NCBI GenBank assembly: GCA_016198585.1
Contig: JACQII010000011.1
Coordinates: 31,407 to 95,406 of the forward strand
Source: Candidatus Aenigmatarchaeota archaeon
GTDB lineage: Archaea > Aenigmatarchaeota > Aenigmatarchaeia > QMZP01
Direction of reading: 5' to 3'
DNA: 64,000 nt
Position numbers and translations under genes: made by a program. The notes below the pieces were generated by a model. That model worked only from the letters and a program-made list of their open reading frames with translations, made no database searches and was not told the DNA's origin. Of the stretch, positions 40,709 to 49,436 are shown one piece after another; the stretch's first letter is position 1; each line of letters starts with the position of its first letter.

Positions 40709-41263
40709 TCACACCAGCTCGAAGGTGTGATCACCGACCGTCACCTGGAACGAGGTGACCGCCCCGACGAGACGCAGTCCCTCTGGCGTGGCGACGGCTG
40801 TCCCGTCGAAACCACCGACGTCGACGCTGCCCGCGTCGGTCGCGATGTCGGGCTCAATCTCCAGCTTCATGCCCTCGACCGCGAAGTCTTTCATCGCCAG
40901 GGAACTGACCTCGACCTGGTCGATCGGGAAAGAGATCGATAGCTTCTCCGCGGTCAGCCGGACCGTCAGGTTGGTGAAGTCGAATGCCAGGTCGCCGGTG
41001 AAGCCCGTGATGACCGTCTCCCCCGCATGGACCGTCACCGGTTGGTCCGGCTGCAAGGTGAGCGTGGCAGGGTGCAGGATCAGAGCCACCGGCTTGCCGT
41101 CCCCACTAGCAGGGCTGCCGCCGAACGGTGAGCCGTTAATGGCACCGCCCGCTTTGCCGATCAGGTCAGAGAGGAAGTCGCTGACGCCGAAATTGCCGAG
41201 GAACACCGCAGAAATCACCAGCAGCGCCACGAACGATGCCGCGAGGATTTTCCAGTCCAACAT
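40709..41263 (-). CDS. Membrane-anchored hypothetical protein
   Basis: 184 aa. An N-terminal TM helix (LAASFVALLVISAVFLGNFG) is followed by a Gly/Ser-rich linker and about 130 residues of beta-rich sequence with repeated TLQPDQPVTVHAG-like and VTVGDHTFELV-like strands. Topology would place the beta domain outside. No family recognised. An ATATAAATA box sits 26 bp upstream of the ATG. Confidence 0.65.
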   Translation of the reverse strand: MLDWKILAASFVALLVISAVFLGNFGVSDFLSDLIGKAGGAINGSPFGGSPASGDGKPVALILHPATLTLQPDQPVTVHAGETVITGFTGDLAFDFTNLTVRLTAEKLSISFPIDQVEVSSLAMKDFAVEGMKLEIEPDIATDAGSVDVGGFDGTAVATPEGLRLVGAVTSFQVTVGDHTFELV

Positions 41264-41284
41264 AGATGATGTTTCGTCGTCCGC

Positions 41285-41293
41285 ATATAAATA
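41285..41293 (-). promoter_or_regulatory. TATA box for the 184-aa membrane protein
   Basis: TATTTATAT on the minus strand, centred 26 bp before the ATG at 41263. Confidence 0.6.
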
Positions 41294-41375
41294 CGGGGCT
41301 CACCGCCGCTGCTTGGCCAGGCAACCGACCGCGGCACGCTTTTAAAGGCGACCATCTATTAGTGTAGTGGAACTT

Positions 41376-42548
41376 ATGTCTGTCCTTGCCCAATTAGGGT
41401 TGGACGGGAACCCGTTCTCGTTCCTGGTATCGCTGTTCTTTTTAGTGGTCTTCTTCCTCTTCTACCCACGCATCATGCTGATGCAGATCATGTGGAAGCT
41501 CGAAAAGACGGTCCAGGACCTCGAGCGGCTGGACGAAGAGGGAAAGAAGGTCGTGCTGGGTGAGATCAGCAAGAAACCGGACAAGAAGACCACGGACGCG
41601 GTGAACCGCTTCTTCGAGTTCTTCATGATCACGCCCGTTGACCTCGATCCCTACGGGGTCGTCCGCAAGGTCGAGCACCTCGTCAACGGCCAACGGCACC
41701 GCTTCCGGTCGTTCGTCCGGCAGGTTGCACCTGATCTCCCGGAGGAGAAGCAAGCCAATATCGAGATGGGCCTGGCTGGCGGCATCAGCCTCCACGAGAT
41801 CTCCAAGATCGTCAAGCATTACGTCGAGGTCGTCAAGAAGACCAAGAGCTTCCAGATCGCCATGATTCTCCAGATGCAGCTGCCGCTTATCGAGCGGATG
41901 TCGAAGTCGCTGTTCAAGGGGACGAAGGCCCTCGCCCGCGGCCACCCCATCGGCGATGCTGCTGGACCGTACATGGTTGCGCGCATGATCGGCAAGGCCA
42001 AGGTCCGCGACGTCGGTGATGACATCATCCTTGCACGCAAGGACCTCGACGGGAAGGAGCTGTTCCTCCTGAAGTCGAAGGGTCCCGGCGGCCGGCTCGG
42101 GCGGCCCGGCTACGTGATCGACAAGCTCGCGCGACAGTACCGGTTCTCGAAGATCGTCAGCATCGACGCGGCCGCGAAGCTCGAGGGTGAGCGGACGGGC
42201 AGCGTCGCGGAGGGTGTCGGGGTCGCCATGGGCGGTATCGGCGTCGAGCGGAGCTACATAGAAGGGGTCGCCGTCAAGAATGACATCCCGCTGGATTCCA
42301 TCATCGTGAAGATGTCCGGCGAGGAAGCCATTGAACCCCTCCGGAAAGTCATCACCGATGCTTATCCTCTGGTCATGGAGTCCCTGGAGCGCAGCCTCGC
42401 CGAGGTGAAGCGTGGCGAGCGGGTCCTGGTCATCGGCGTCGGCAACACGTCGGGCATCGGCAACGACGGCCGCGGCATCAAGGACGCGGAAGACTTCGCC
42501 GAGCGCATGGAGCGCGAGTACCAGGCGCGGAAGAAGAAAGAAGCGTAA
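41376..42548 (+). CDS. DUF1512-like archaeal protein with N-terminal membrane helix
   Basis: 390 aa. One TM helix (FLVSLFFLVVFFLFYPRIMLMQIMWKLEK) is followed by a soluble region with LERLDEEGKKVVL, GGISLHEISKIVKHYVEVVKK, and a glycine-rich C-terminal part (VAEGVGVAMGGIGVERSYIE, GVGNTSGIGNDGRG). Length and pattern match, as I recall, the archaeal DUF1512 family, whose function is unknown. A TTTTAAAGG box near 41343 precedes it. The GTG at 41367 is an alternative start. Confidence 0.65.
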   Translation: MSVLAQLGLDGNPFSFLVSLFFLVVFFLFYPRIMLMQIMWKLEKTVQDLERLDEEGKKVVLGEISKKPDKKTTDAVNRFFEFFMITPVDLDPYGVVRKVEHLVNGQRHRFRSFVRQVAPDLPEEKQANIEMGLAGGISLHEISKIVKHYVEVVKKTKSFQIAMILQMQLPLIERMSKSLFKGTKALARGHPIGDAAGPYMVARMIGKAKVRDVGDDIILARKDLDGKELFLLKSKGPGGRLGRPGYVIDKLARQYRFSKIVSIDAAAKLEGERTGSVAEGVGVAMGGIGVERSYIEGVAVKNDIPLDSIIVKMSGEEAIEPLRKVITDAYPLVMESLERSLAEVKRGERVLVIGVGNTSGIGNDGRGIKDAEDFAERMEREYQARKKKEA

Positions 42549-42567
42549 TCTTCAGCCTGCGGACGCC

Positions 42568-42576
42568 CTATTTAAT
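42568..42576 (+). promoter_or_regulatory. TATA box for endonuclease Q
   Basis: CTATTTAAT is centred 25 bp before the ATG at 42597. Confidence 0.55.
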
Positions 42577-42596
42577 GCTCTTGGGCAAGTAACGGC

Positions 42597-43859
42597 ATGC
42601 AGCTGATCGCGGACCTGCACATCCACTCCCGCTATGCCCGGGCCTGCAGCAAGGACCTGACCCTCGAGAACCTCGAGCGTTACGCCCGGCTCAAGGGCAT
42701 TGACCTGCTCGGTACGGGCGACTTCCAACACCCTCGATGGCGGAAAGACCTGGACACGCTGACCGAGGACCAGGGCCTCCTGCGGTCGGCGGGCGGTTTC
42801 CCTTTCCTGCTGCAGACTGAGATCTCCCTCGCGTTCACCCAAGGCGGCCATGGTCGGCGCGTCCATCTCCTGCTCCTGGCACCTGACCTGGCGACTGCCG
42901 ACCAGGTCATCGAAGCCTTGAAGAGACGCGGGCGGGTCGACTACGACGGCCGGCCGATCTTTGGCTTCTCCTGTATTGAGCTGGTGGAGATGATGCGGGC
43001 GATCAGCCATGAGATCGAAGTCGTCCCTGCGCACGCGTGGACGCCCTATTTCGGCGTCTTCGGATCCAAGACCGGATTCGACACGCTCGCCGACTGCTTC
43101 GGCGACCAGACCAAGCACGTCCATGCGATCGAGACCGGCCTCTCCTCAGACCCGGCCATGAACTGGCGCCTCAGCATGCTCGACGGCATCCAGCTGCTCT
43201 CGTTCTCGGACGCGCACAGCTTCTGGCCGCACCGCCTCGGCAGGGAGGTCACCATGTTCGAGGTCAAGGATCTTCGCAGCGAGCAGATCCTCCGCGCCAT
43301 CCGGACGGGCGACGGTCTGGTGCGGACGATTGAGGTCGACCCTGCTTACGGGAAATACCATTGGGACGGCCACCGGGACTGCAACATCGTGCTGTCGCCC
43401 GACGAGTCGCGGCGGCACCAGAAGATCTGCCCCGCATGCAAGAGGCCGCTGACGATCGGCGTCGAGCACCGTGTCACGGACCTGGCCGACCGGCCGCCGG
43501 GCACGCGGCCGGCCGGGGCGAAGCCGTTCACGAGCCTGATGCCCCTCTCCGAGATCCTCGCGCTGGCCACGGGCACGCAACCGTTTTCCCGCGGTGTCCA
43601 GGAGCGGCACGCGAGGCTGGTGGCCGCGTTCGGGAACGAGTTCCGCATCCTCCTCGACACGCCGCAGGCTGCGATCGCGCAGACCGATCCGCAGGCCGCC
43701 GATCTGATCACACGGATCCGGGAGGGGAAGGTGACGATCCGGCCGGGCTACGACGGTGTCTATGGCGAGCCGGTCCTCGACCCGGCGTCAGGCGCGCGCG
43801 CGACGCCGAAGCGCGCCGGACCGACCCAGACGTCCCTCACGCACTTCGGTTCGGCCTGA
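42597..43859 (+). CDS. Endonuclease Q (PHP-domain DNA repair nuclease) with C-terminal PCNA-binding motif
   Basis: 420 aa. PHP metal motif DLHIHSRYA (H8/H10) opens the protein, TGDFQHP, PAHAWTPYFG and SFSDAHS supply more ligands. RDCNIVLSP and CPACKRPLTIGVEHRV form the zinc region found in EndoQ. The enzyme nicks DNA 5' to deaminated bases (uracil, hypoxanthine) and abasic sites. The last residues TQTSLTHFGSA fit a PCNA-interacting box (Q411, L414, F417), so it is likely recruited by the sliding clamp. Confidence 0.88.
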   Translation: MQLIADLHIHSRYARACSKDLTLENLERYARLKGIDLLGTGDFQHPRWRKDLDTLTEDQGLLRSAGGFPFLLQTEISLAFTQGGHGRRVHLLLLAPDLATADQVIEALKRRGRVDYDGRPIFGFSCIELVEMMRAISHEIEVVPAHAWTPYFGVFGSKTGFDTLADCFGDQTKHVHAIETGLSSDPAMNWRLSMLDGIQLLSFSDAHSFWPHRLGREVTMFEVKDLRSEQILRAIRTGDGLVRTIEVDPAYGKYHWDGHRDCNIVLSPDESRRHQKICPACKRPLTIGVEHRVTDLADRPPGTRPAGAKPFTSLMPLSEILALATGTQPFSRGVQERHARLVAAFGNEFRILLDTPQAAIAQTDPQAADLITRIREGKVTIRPGYDGVYGEPVLDPASGARATPKRAGPTQTSLTHFGSA

Positions 43860-43866
43860 GCGCAGG

Positions 43867-44694
43867 CTAGGCAGGCCGCCAGGCCACCGTGACGGGGATC
43901 TCCCGGTCCACGAAGTAGCCGTACGTGCTCTGGATGCTGATCGTTTTCTGCAGGACGCCGGTCGACGGGATGTCGGTGAGGGTGGCCTGGCAGACGATGG
44001 TGTTGCTGCCCTGGGTGATGGTGAGGCTGCGGCTGCAATCATCGACCTTCTGGCCGGCGATCTGGGTGGTGAATGACAGGGCGTTCCACTTCTGATGGTC
44101 GAGGCAGTCCGTGAAGTCGCCCTTGCAGGCGACGCCGCCCCCTTGGTTCGTCACCGTGATCTCGAGGGGGAAGGTCACGCTGCCGGAAAAGACCCGGAGC
44201 GGCCCCTGTGTTTTCGCCGTGACCAGGATCGGGCTGGCGCTGGACGCGGAGGCGTCGAGAGGGAGCGTCCCGCCGCCCTGCTCGATGCGGCGGAGTTCGT
44301 CCTGCGTGCCGACCGTGATCTGCGAGAGCAGTGTCGAGGTGTAGGAGTAGGCGAGGCGGGCCACCGGCCGGTAGGTCACGGTGATCCCCTGGGGGACGTC
44401 GGGAGCTGTCAGCGTCGCGGTCGGGCAGGTGAAAACCTCGCCCGGCGGGCCGGCAAGAAGGCCGGGAACCGTGCAGGGCTGTGCCTGGCCGGACCAGTCG
44501 TCCAGACCAAGCAAGCGGACCTCGCCACCCGGTGAATCCTGGGACCCGGTGTTCCGGACCTGGACCTGGAAGCCGACAGGTTCTTTCACGAAGACCGTGG
44601 AGAAGTCGGCCACGAAGTCCTCGATCACCACTCCCGTGCCGCTGGCCGTGCAGCCAGAGACCAGGAGCACGGCGACGAGGAGCAGGGCCTTCAT
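43867..44694 (-). CDS. Lipoprotein, paralogue A of a three-gene family
   Basis: 275 aa. Signal peptide MKALLLVAVLLVSGCTASG has a lipobox (VSGC), so the mature protein is probably lipid-anchored outside the membrane. The rest is beta-rich: FVKEPVGFQVQVRNTGSQ resembles CARDB-type adhesion/Ig-like domains, followed by DELRRIEQGGGTLP, VTFPLEITVTNQGGG and C-containing strands. The same order of elements is found in the two genes that follow. Function unknown; surface attachment or protein binding is likely. Confidence 0.72.
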   Translation of the reverse strand: MKALLLVAVLLVSGCTASGTGVVIEDFVADFSTVFVKEPVGFQVQVRNTGSQDSPGGEVRLLGLDDWSGQAQPCTVPGLLAGPPGEVFTCPTATLTAPDVPQGITVTYRPVARLAYSYTSTLLSQITVGTQDELRRIEQGGGTLPLDASASSASPILVTAKTQGPLRVFSGSVTFPLEITVTNQGGGVACKGDFTDCLDHQKWNALSFTTQIAGQKVDDCSRSLTITQGSNTIVCQATLTDIPSTGVLQKTISIQSTYGYFVDREIPVTVAWRPA

Positions 44695-44728
44695 GCGTAT
44701 AGTTCTCGCCGCGGCCTTAAATGCGGCG

Positions 44729-45715
44729 TCAGAAGAGGCTGCCTGTTTCCTTCGTTCCCTGGACGGTCACCTGGGTGACGCGGTCCGAGAAGAAGCGGTA
44801 GTCCAACTCGACCTGAATCAGCGACTCGGTCAGGAACTGGGGTGCGCTGATCACTTGGAGTTCGCAGGTGATCTCGGCCTCCTCGCCGCGGAACAGCTCA
44901 ACCGTGAACTCGAAGGACGAGCAATCGTCGCCGAACCCCGAGAAAACGAAGCTCGTCCCTGCAGGGGGCTGGATCGTGACGCGGACCGGGTAGTCGGCGT
45001 CGCCGAAGACGAAGTTGCTCGCGGACCCGCCGCCGAAGCCCTTCGGAATCACCGAGCCGCCGCTGCCCCAAAGGGTGTTGCGTATCTGGATGTGGACCGG
45101 GAAGATGTCATACTGCTGGGCGAAGCCGCCGAACTGGCTGGAGGTCTTGACGAAGTTGCCCATGATGATCTCCACCGACAGCGGGCCGGAGGTGTAGGCG
45201 GTCGGCTTGCTGGGCAGGGTCTTGCCCTGCTGCTGGATCTTCACCAGCTCATCAGCGTCAACGATGGTGATCGGTTTCAACGCTGTCGTCGCGTAGTCGT
45301 AGGACACCCGGACGGTCGGGTTGAAGGTGAAGGTCTCGCCCTTCGGAAGGAGGGGGGCTTTGAGGTTCTGGAACTGGACAGTCTTGGTCTCGCCGGGCGT
45401 GCCGGTGACCGGGTCGACGGGGATCAGGTCGCCGAGCTGCTTGCTGGCATCGAAGCCGATCGATCCCCACTCGGCCGTGTCGATGTTGATGAGCTCTGCG
45501 ACGACGTTGTTGGCCCGGGACTCTCCCTGGTTCTCGACCTTCAGGAGGAGGTCCACCTGGTCGTTGGAGAAGACGTTTGCGAGTTCGGGTTCCCAGCCGG
45601 TGATCACGACGCCCGGCCCGGTCGCCGCGCCTGAGCCGCCGAAAGGGTTGGTGCAGCCGGCGATCGCCACGACGGCGAGGAGCGGAATCAGCGCAGGAAG
45701 CGATGTGCGGGGCAT
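44729..45715 (-). CDS. Lipoprotein, paralogue B
   Basis: 328 aa. Lipobox IAGC after a hydrophobic signal (LIPLLAVVAIAGCTNPF). VFSNDQVDLLLKVENQGESRANNVV is the CARDB-like N-terminal domain, and VDADELVKIQQQGKTLP corresponds to DELRRIEQGGGTLP of paralogue A. A FPVHIQIRNTLWGSGG segment matches the second Ig-like strand pair. Separate TATA-like elements precede it, so each paralogue may be independently transcribed. Confidence 0.72.
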   Translation of the reverse strand: MPRTSLPALIPLLAVVAIAGCTNPFGGSGAATGPGVVITGWEPELANVFSNDQVDLLLKVENQGESRANNVVAELINIDTAEWGSIGFDASKQLGDLIPVDPVTGTPGETKTVQFQNLKAPLLPKGETFTFNPTVRVSYDYATTALKPITIVDADELVKIQQQGKTLPSKPTAYTSGPLSVEIIMGNFVKTSSQFGGFAQQYDIFPVHIQIRNTLWGSGGSVIPKGFGGGSASNFVFGDADYPVRVTIQPPAGTSFVFSGFGDDCSSFEFTVELFRGEEAEITCELQVISAPQFLTESLIQVELDYRFFSDRVTQVTVQGTKETGSLF

Positions 45716-45769
45716 CGAACTCGTTTAATTATTGGGCAGCTTACGTATATAAGGTTGCGGACGACTGGA

Positions 45770-46726
45770 CTAGACTTCGAACGGGGCCTCGACCGTGACT
45801 TTGATGTCGTCCCGGAACTCGTAGACGTAAGAGATGTCGACCGTGAGCTGGCGGGTCGTTTCTTTCAGAATGTCCTCGTCGGCCGGCTGCGTGATGTGGC
45901 AGGGCAGGGACCGCTCGTCCTGGATCAGCCGGATGCCTTGGTTCACCGCGAAAGAACAGCCATCCACCTTGGCGCTGAAGGGGGGGCTGAAGATGTTGGT
46001 CGCGACCAGTTTCACCTGGCCGGTCCCGTCGGGGAGCTCGCGGACGAAACCGAGGCCCTTGTTCTCGATCATCAGGCTGACCGGGATGACCGAGTCGCCT
46101 GGCGTGGGCGCGGCCGGGACCGGCTGCTGGTCCTTCACCTCAAACCAGGCCTTGACCGGCCCGTCGCCGAGGGACACGGTCGAACTCTTCGGGACGAACG
46201 TCCCTTGGTCAAGCTGGCGGTTGTACTCGTCGGAATTGATGAAGTGGACCGTGGTCAGGCCCGAGGTCTCGTAGGGATAGGAGGCGGAAATCTTCAGCGT
46301 GCACGGCGTGACCAGCTTCGTGTCTGGACTGGGAGTCAGCGTCCAGCTCACCTCCCTGCTCTCTTTGGGCAGCAGCTCCTTGATCTCGCAGGTCGTCCCT
46401 TCATGCGGCACCTGGTCGGGGCAAGTAACCTCGACCTTCTCGAACAGCCCCTCGCAGAAGTCGTAGAGGTCGACCACGATCGGGATCGCCGAGGTCGTGA
46501 TGGCGTCGGGTCCGGTGCCGAACTCCCTCTGGCCCTGGTTTTGGATCGTGGCGAGGAGCCGGATGGCCTGAGGCGGGGTGGCCTTGTCCGGGATGGCAGT
46601 GAGCTTGGTGATGACGATCACGTCGTTCTCCAGGGAGATCGTGTTCCCCCATGGCACGTCGATGCCGATGAAGGGGACCGTGCAGCCGGAGATCAGCACG
46701 ACCGGCAAGAGGAAGAGCCATCTCAT
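45770..46726 (-). CDS. Lipoprotein, paralogue C
   Basis: 318 aa. Lipobox ISGC follows MRWLFLLPVVL. ATPPQAIRLLATIQNQGQREFG and INSDEYNRQLDQGTFVP occupy the same places as in paralogues A and B. VIPVSLMIENKGLGFV corresponds to the second conserved strand set. A CTATTTATG box is 26 bp upstream. It diverges from the pilin-like gene with interlocking promoters. Confidence 0.72.
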   Translation of the reverse strand: MRWLFLLPVVLISGCTVPFIGIDVPWGNTISLENDVIVITKLTAIPDKATPPQAIRLLATIQNQGQREFGTGPDAITTSAIPIVVDLYDFCEGLFEKVEVTCPDQVPHEGTTCEIKELLPKESREVSWTLTPSPDTKLVTPCTLKISASYPYETSGLTTVHFINSDEYNRQLDQGTFVPKSSTVSLGDGPVKAWFEVKDQQPVPAAPTPGDSVIPVSLMIENKGLGFVRELPDGTGQVKLVATNIFSPPFSAKVDGCSFAVNQGIRLIQDERSLPCHITQPADEDILKETTRQLTVDISYVYEFRDDIKVTVEAPFEV

Positions 46727-46730
46727 TGGG

Positions 46731-46757
46731 TATTATTAATCTCGGGCGCATAAATAG
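46731..46757. promoter_or_regulatory. Interlocking divergent promoters, lipoprotein C and pilin-like gene
   Basis: TATTATTAAT (46732-46741) is centred 26 bp before the plus-strand ATG at 46763. GCATAAATAG (46748-46757) is centred 26 bp before the minus-strand ATG at 46726. Each box lies in the region transcribed or bound for the other, so the two genes are probably mutually regulated. Confidence 0.6.
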
Positions 46758-46762
46758 AGCTC

Positions 46763-47248
46763 ATGGGACGCCGCAACCGGTCGCGGAAAGGCCAACTGGT
46801 CTTCGAGTTCGTGGTGGCGGCCATCGTCTTCATCGGCATCGTCGTCTTCGTGCTGAACACCCTCAACTCGACCGTTTCCCTCTTTTCGGACGACTACCTG
46901 AGCACGGTCCAGGAGAGCAAGGCGATCGCCGCCTCGGAGATCCTCGTGAAGACCAACGGCAGCATCGGCTTTGCGGCGGCCTGGCCCGTCCTCAGCGCGA
47001 CGAAGATGGCGGCGTTCAACGCGACCTGCACGAACGCATATGAGACCGTCCGGCATGACCTCGACCTGCTGGAGAAGCCGGCGTTCGGGGACTACCAGGT
47101 GCGGGTCGAAGTCGCGGCCGTCGACGGGAGCCTGAACGCGGTCAGCTGTGGCCCACCGCTGCCGAAGGGGGTCGATCTCGCGGCCGTGCGCAGGATCGCC
47201 CTCGGTGATACAGGAATGCCGCTCGCGGTCCAGGTGTGGGTGTGGTAG
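46763..47248 (+). CDS. Type IV pilin-like protein with class III signal peptide
   Basis: 161 aa. RKGQLVFEFVVAAIVFIGIVVFVL has the basic residues, G-Q and E five residues later (E15) followed by a hydrophobic stretch, as in archaeal prepilins cut by an EppA/PibD-type peptidase after G10. The rest is a globular domain with VRVEVAAVDGSL and a Trp-rich C-terminus. It likely forms a membrane-anchored or filament-assembled surface protein near the lipoprotein cluster. Confidence 0.68.
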   Translation: MGRRNRSRKGQLVFEFVVAAIVFIGIVVFVLNTLNSTVSLFSDDYLSTVQESKAIAASEILVKTNGSIGFAAAWPVLSATKMAAFNATCTNAYETVRHDLDLLEKPAFGDYQVRVEVAAVDGSLNAVSCGPPLPKGVDLAAVRRIALGDTGMPLAVQVWVW

Positions 47249-47255
47249 TCCCGGT

Positions 47256-48569
47256 TCAGCGTTTCGCCTTGCCGAACCGGCGGAGGACGCCTTCGAGGTC
47301 GGGCTTCCCCAACTCCTCGAGTTCGTAGCGGATGCGCACGACCGGCTTCGCGAGGGAGAGAACCTTCCGCAGGTCGATGGGTGTCCCGCTGACCACCACG
47401 TCACAGGGCACGCGGCTGATGCACCGCTTGAGATCAGCTACCTGCCGCTCCCCGTAGCCCATCGCCGGGAGGACTTTGCCCAGGTGGGGGAAGCGGGCGA
47501 AGACCTGCCGTAGTTCAGGGGTCAGGTAGGGGCGGGGGTCGACGATGGTGGCGCGGGCCCGCTCAGCGGCGACCGTCCCGGCCCCGTACGCCATGCCGCC
47601 GTGGGTGAGGGTCGGACCGTCCTCAACCACGAGGACGCGCTTGTGCTTCAGTAACTGGGGATTGCTGGCGGTGACGATCGAGGTCGCGTCGATGATTGTT
47701 GCCGCGGGGTTCATCGCCTTGATGTTGCGGCGTACGAGCTCGATGTTTTTCCTGGTCGCCGACCGTTCCTTGTTGATGATGGCGACGTGGGCGGCCCGCA
47801 GGTTGGTGAGCCCGGGGTAGTAGGAGACCTCGTGGCCAGGCCGGAGCGGGTCGGCCAGGACAATCCAGAGGTCGGGCCGGTAGAAGGGAGTGTCGTTGTT
47901 GCCACCGTCCCAGATGACCACGTCGGCCTCGCGCTCTGCCTGACGAAGGATGCGCTCGTAGTCGACGCCCGCGTAAACGATGAGACCCCGTTCGAGCAGG
48001 GGTTCGTACTCCTCCCGCTCCTCGATGGTGACCTGGTGCTTCTCCAGGTCGTCGTAGGTCGCGAAGCGCTGGACCGCCTGCTCGCGCAGGTTGCCGTAGG
48101 GCATGGGGTGGCGCACGACGGCGACCGACTTCCCGTAGCCGCGGAGGATGTCGGCCACGTGGCGCGTCGCCTGGGATTTGCCGCAGCCGGTCCGGACCGC
48201 GGTGACCGCGATCACCGGCTTGGAAGAGGGCAGCATGGTGCGCGCCGCTCCGAGCAACCGGAAGTCTGCGCCGGCCGCGGTCACGAGGGCGGCCTTCTGC
48301 ATGACATCGGCATGGGAGAGGTCGGAGTACGAGAGGATGACCTGCTCTGCGCGCTCGCTGCGGATGAGTTCAGCGAGCCGGTCTTCGTGGTAGATCGGGA
48401 TGCCGCGGGGGTAGAGCCTGCCGGCCAGCTCGGGCGGATACCGTCGGCCAGCGATGTTCGGGATCTGGGCGGCGGTGAAGCAGACCACCCGGTCGGTCCG
48501 GCTGTGGCGGAAGAGGACATTGAAATTGTGAAAGTCCCGACCGGCCGCCCCCATGATGATCGTCCTCAT
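47256..48569 (-). CDS. Cyclic 2,3-diphosphoglycerate synthetase-like GTP/ATP-binding protein
   Basis: 437 aa. MRTIIMGAAGRDFHNFN starts the N-terminal domain, the P-loop AVRTGCGKSQ is at 124-133, and VVIWDGGNNDTPFY and LTHGGMAYGAG are the conserved C-terminal boxes. This family includes the cDPG synthetase of methanogens and Thermococcales but is widespread, and most members are uncharacterised. Start at 48569 overlaps the nnrD stop by 4 bp. Confidence 0.75.
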   Translation of the reverse strand: MRTIIMGAAGRDFHNFNVLFRHSRTDRVVCFTAAQIPNIAGRRYPPELAGRLYPRGIPIYHEDRLAELIRSERAEQVILSYSDLSHADVMQKAALVTAAGADFRLLGAARTMLPSSKPVIAVTAVRTGCGKSQATRHVADILRGYGKSVAVVRHPMPYGNLREQAVQRFATYDDLEKHQVTIEEREEYEPLLERGLIVYAGVDYERILRQAEREADVVIWDGGNNDTPFYRPDLWIVLADPLRPGHEVSYYPGLTNLRAAHVAIINKERSATRKNIELVRRNIKAMNPAATIIDATSIVTASNPQLLKHKRVLVVEDGPTLTHGGMAYGAGTVAAERARATIVDPRPYLTPELRQVFARFPHLGKVLPAMGYGERQVADLKRCISRVPCDVVVSGTPIDLRKVLSLAKPVVRIRYELEELGKPDLEGVLRRFGKAKR

Positions 48570-49393
48570 GCGAGCACCTCGTGGATCGCACCGATCACGT
48601 CCGCAGCGCGCAGGCTGACACCCAGGCGCCGCGCTGCCTGGTCGCCGGCCGCGCCGCATATCCAGGCCGCTGCGGAGGCGGCGGCGAACGGTTCCGCGCC
48701 CTGCGCGAGGAGGCCGCCGCAGATGCCGGCGAGCACATCGCCGGTCCCGCCGACGGTCATGAACGGGTTCCCCGTTCGATTCGTCGCCGTGCGCTCAGGG
48801 CTCGCGATCACGTCGACATGCCCTTTGAGGAGGACCGTGCAAGCGAACCGGCTGGCTGCGGCCTGGGCCAGGGAGAGGCGATCCTTCTCGTGTTCCGGCG
48901 GGCGGTCGCCGGTGAGCGCGACAAATTCAGCAGCGTGCGGCGTCAGGACAGCGTCCGCACGCAGCGGCCTCTTCGCCGCGACGCGGATCGCGTCGGCGTC
49001 GATGACGCAGGGCCTGTCCGCCTTCTCCAGGAACTGCTCGATGAAGATCGCGGTCTCCCGCCGGTCACCGAGGCCGTTGCCGATGACGACCGCGTCGGCT
49101 TTTGCCGCGAGGCGCAGCGCGTCGCCGAGGTGCCAGGAATTCAGGAAGTCGCCGCGGGCGGGGAAGGTGATGAGGTCTGGGGAGAGCGAGGCGACGATGT
49201 CGGCCGCCCGTTTCGGGGCGAAGACGGTCACGAGATCGACGCCGGTCTTCAGGGCGGCGAGGGCGACGAGGCCGGGAGCGCCGGTGTAGAGCTTGCTGCC
49301 GCCGACCACTAGCAAGCGGCCGTGGTCGCCCTTGTGGCTCCACGGCTTCCGTGCTGGGAAGAGTTTCCTGACCGCGGCCTTGGTCACGACCAT
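48566..49393 (-). CDS. nnrD: ADP-dependent NAD(P)H-hydrate dehydratase (metabolite repair)
   Basis: 275 aa. KGDHGRLLVVGGSKLYTGAP, GNGLGDRRET, DADAIR, LTPHAAEF and the ADP-binding GGTGDVLAG (215-223) define the YjeF C-terminal/CARKD fold. It converts hydrated NAD(P)H back to NAD(P)H. The usual N-terminal epimerase domain (YjeF_N) is absent, so the epimerase must be a separate gene or missing. A TTAATATT element about 24 bp upstream serves the two-gene operon. Confidence 0.88.
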   Translation of the reverse strand: MVVTKAAVRKLFPARKPWSHKGDHGRLLVVGGSKLYTGAPGLVALAALKTGVDLVTVFAPKRAADIVASLSPDLITFPARGDFLNSWHLGDALRLAAKADAVVIGNGLGDRRETAIFIEQFLEKADRPCVIDADAIRVAAKRPLRADAVLTPHAAEFVALTGDRPPEHEKDRLSLAQAAASRFACTVLLKGHVDVIASPERTATNRTGNPFMTVGGTGDVLAGICGGLLAQGAEPFAAASAAAWICGAAGDQAARRLGVSLRAADVIGAIHEVLA

Positions 49394-49436
49394 GCATATA
49401 CTGTGGGCGCAGCGGTTAATATTGGTGGCTCAGATC

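Noticed and set aside
47787..49289. 500-codon plus-strand frame across the cDPGS-like and nnrD genes
   Set aside because: It covers two well-supported minus-strand genes and has no domain of its own.
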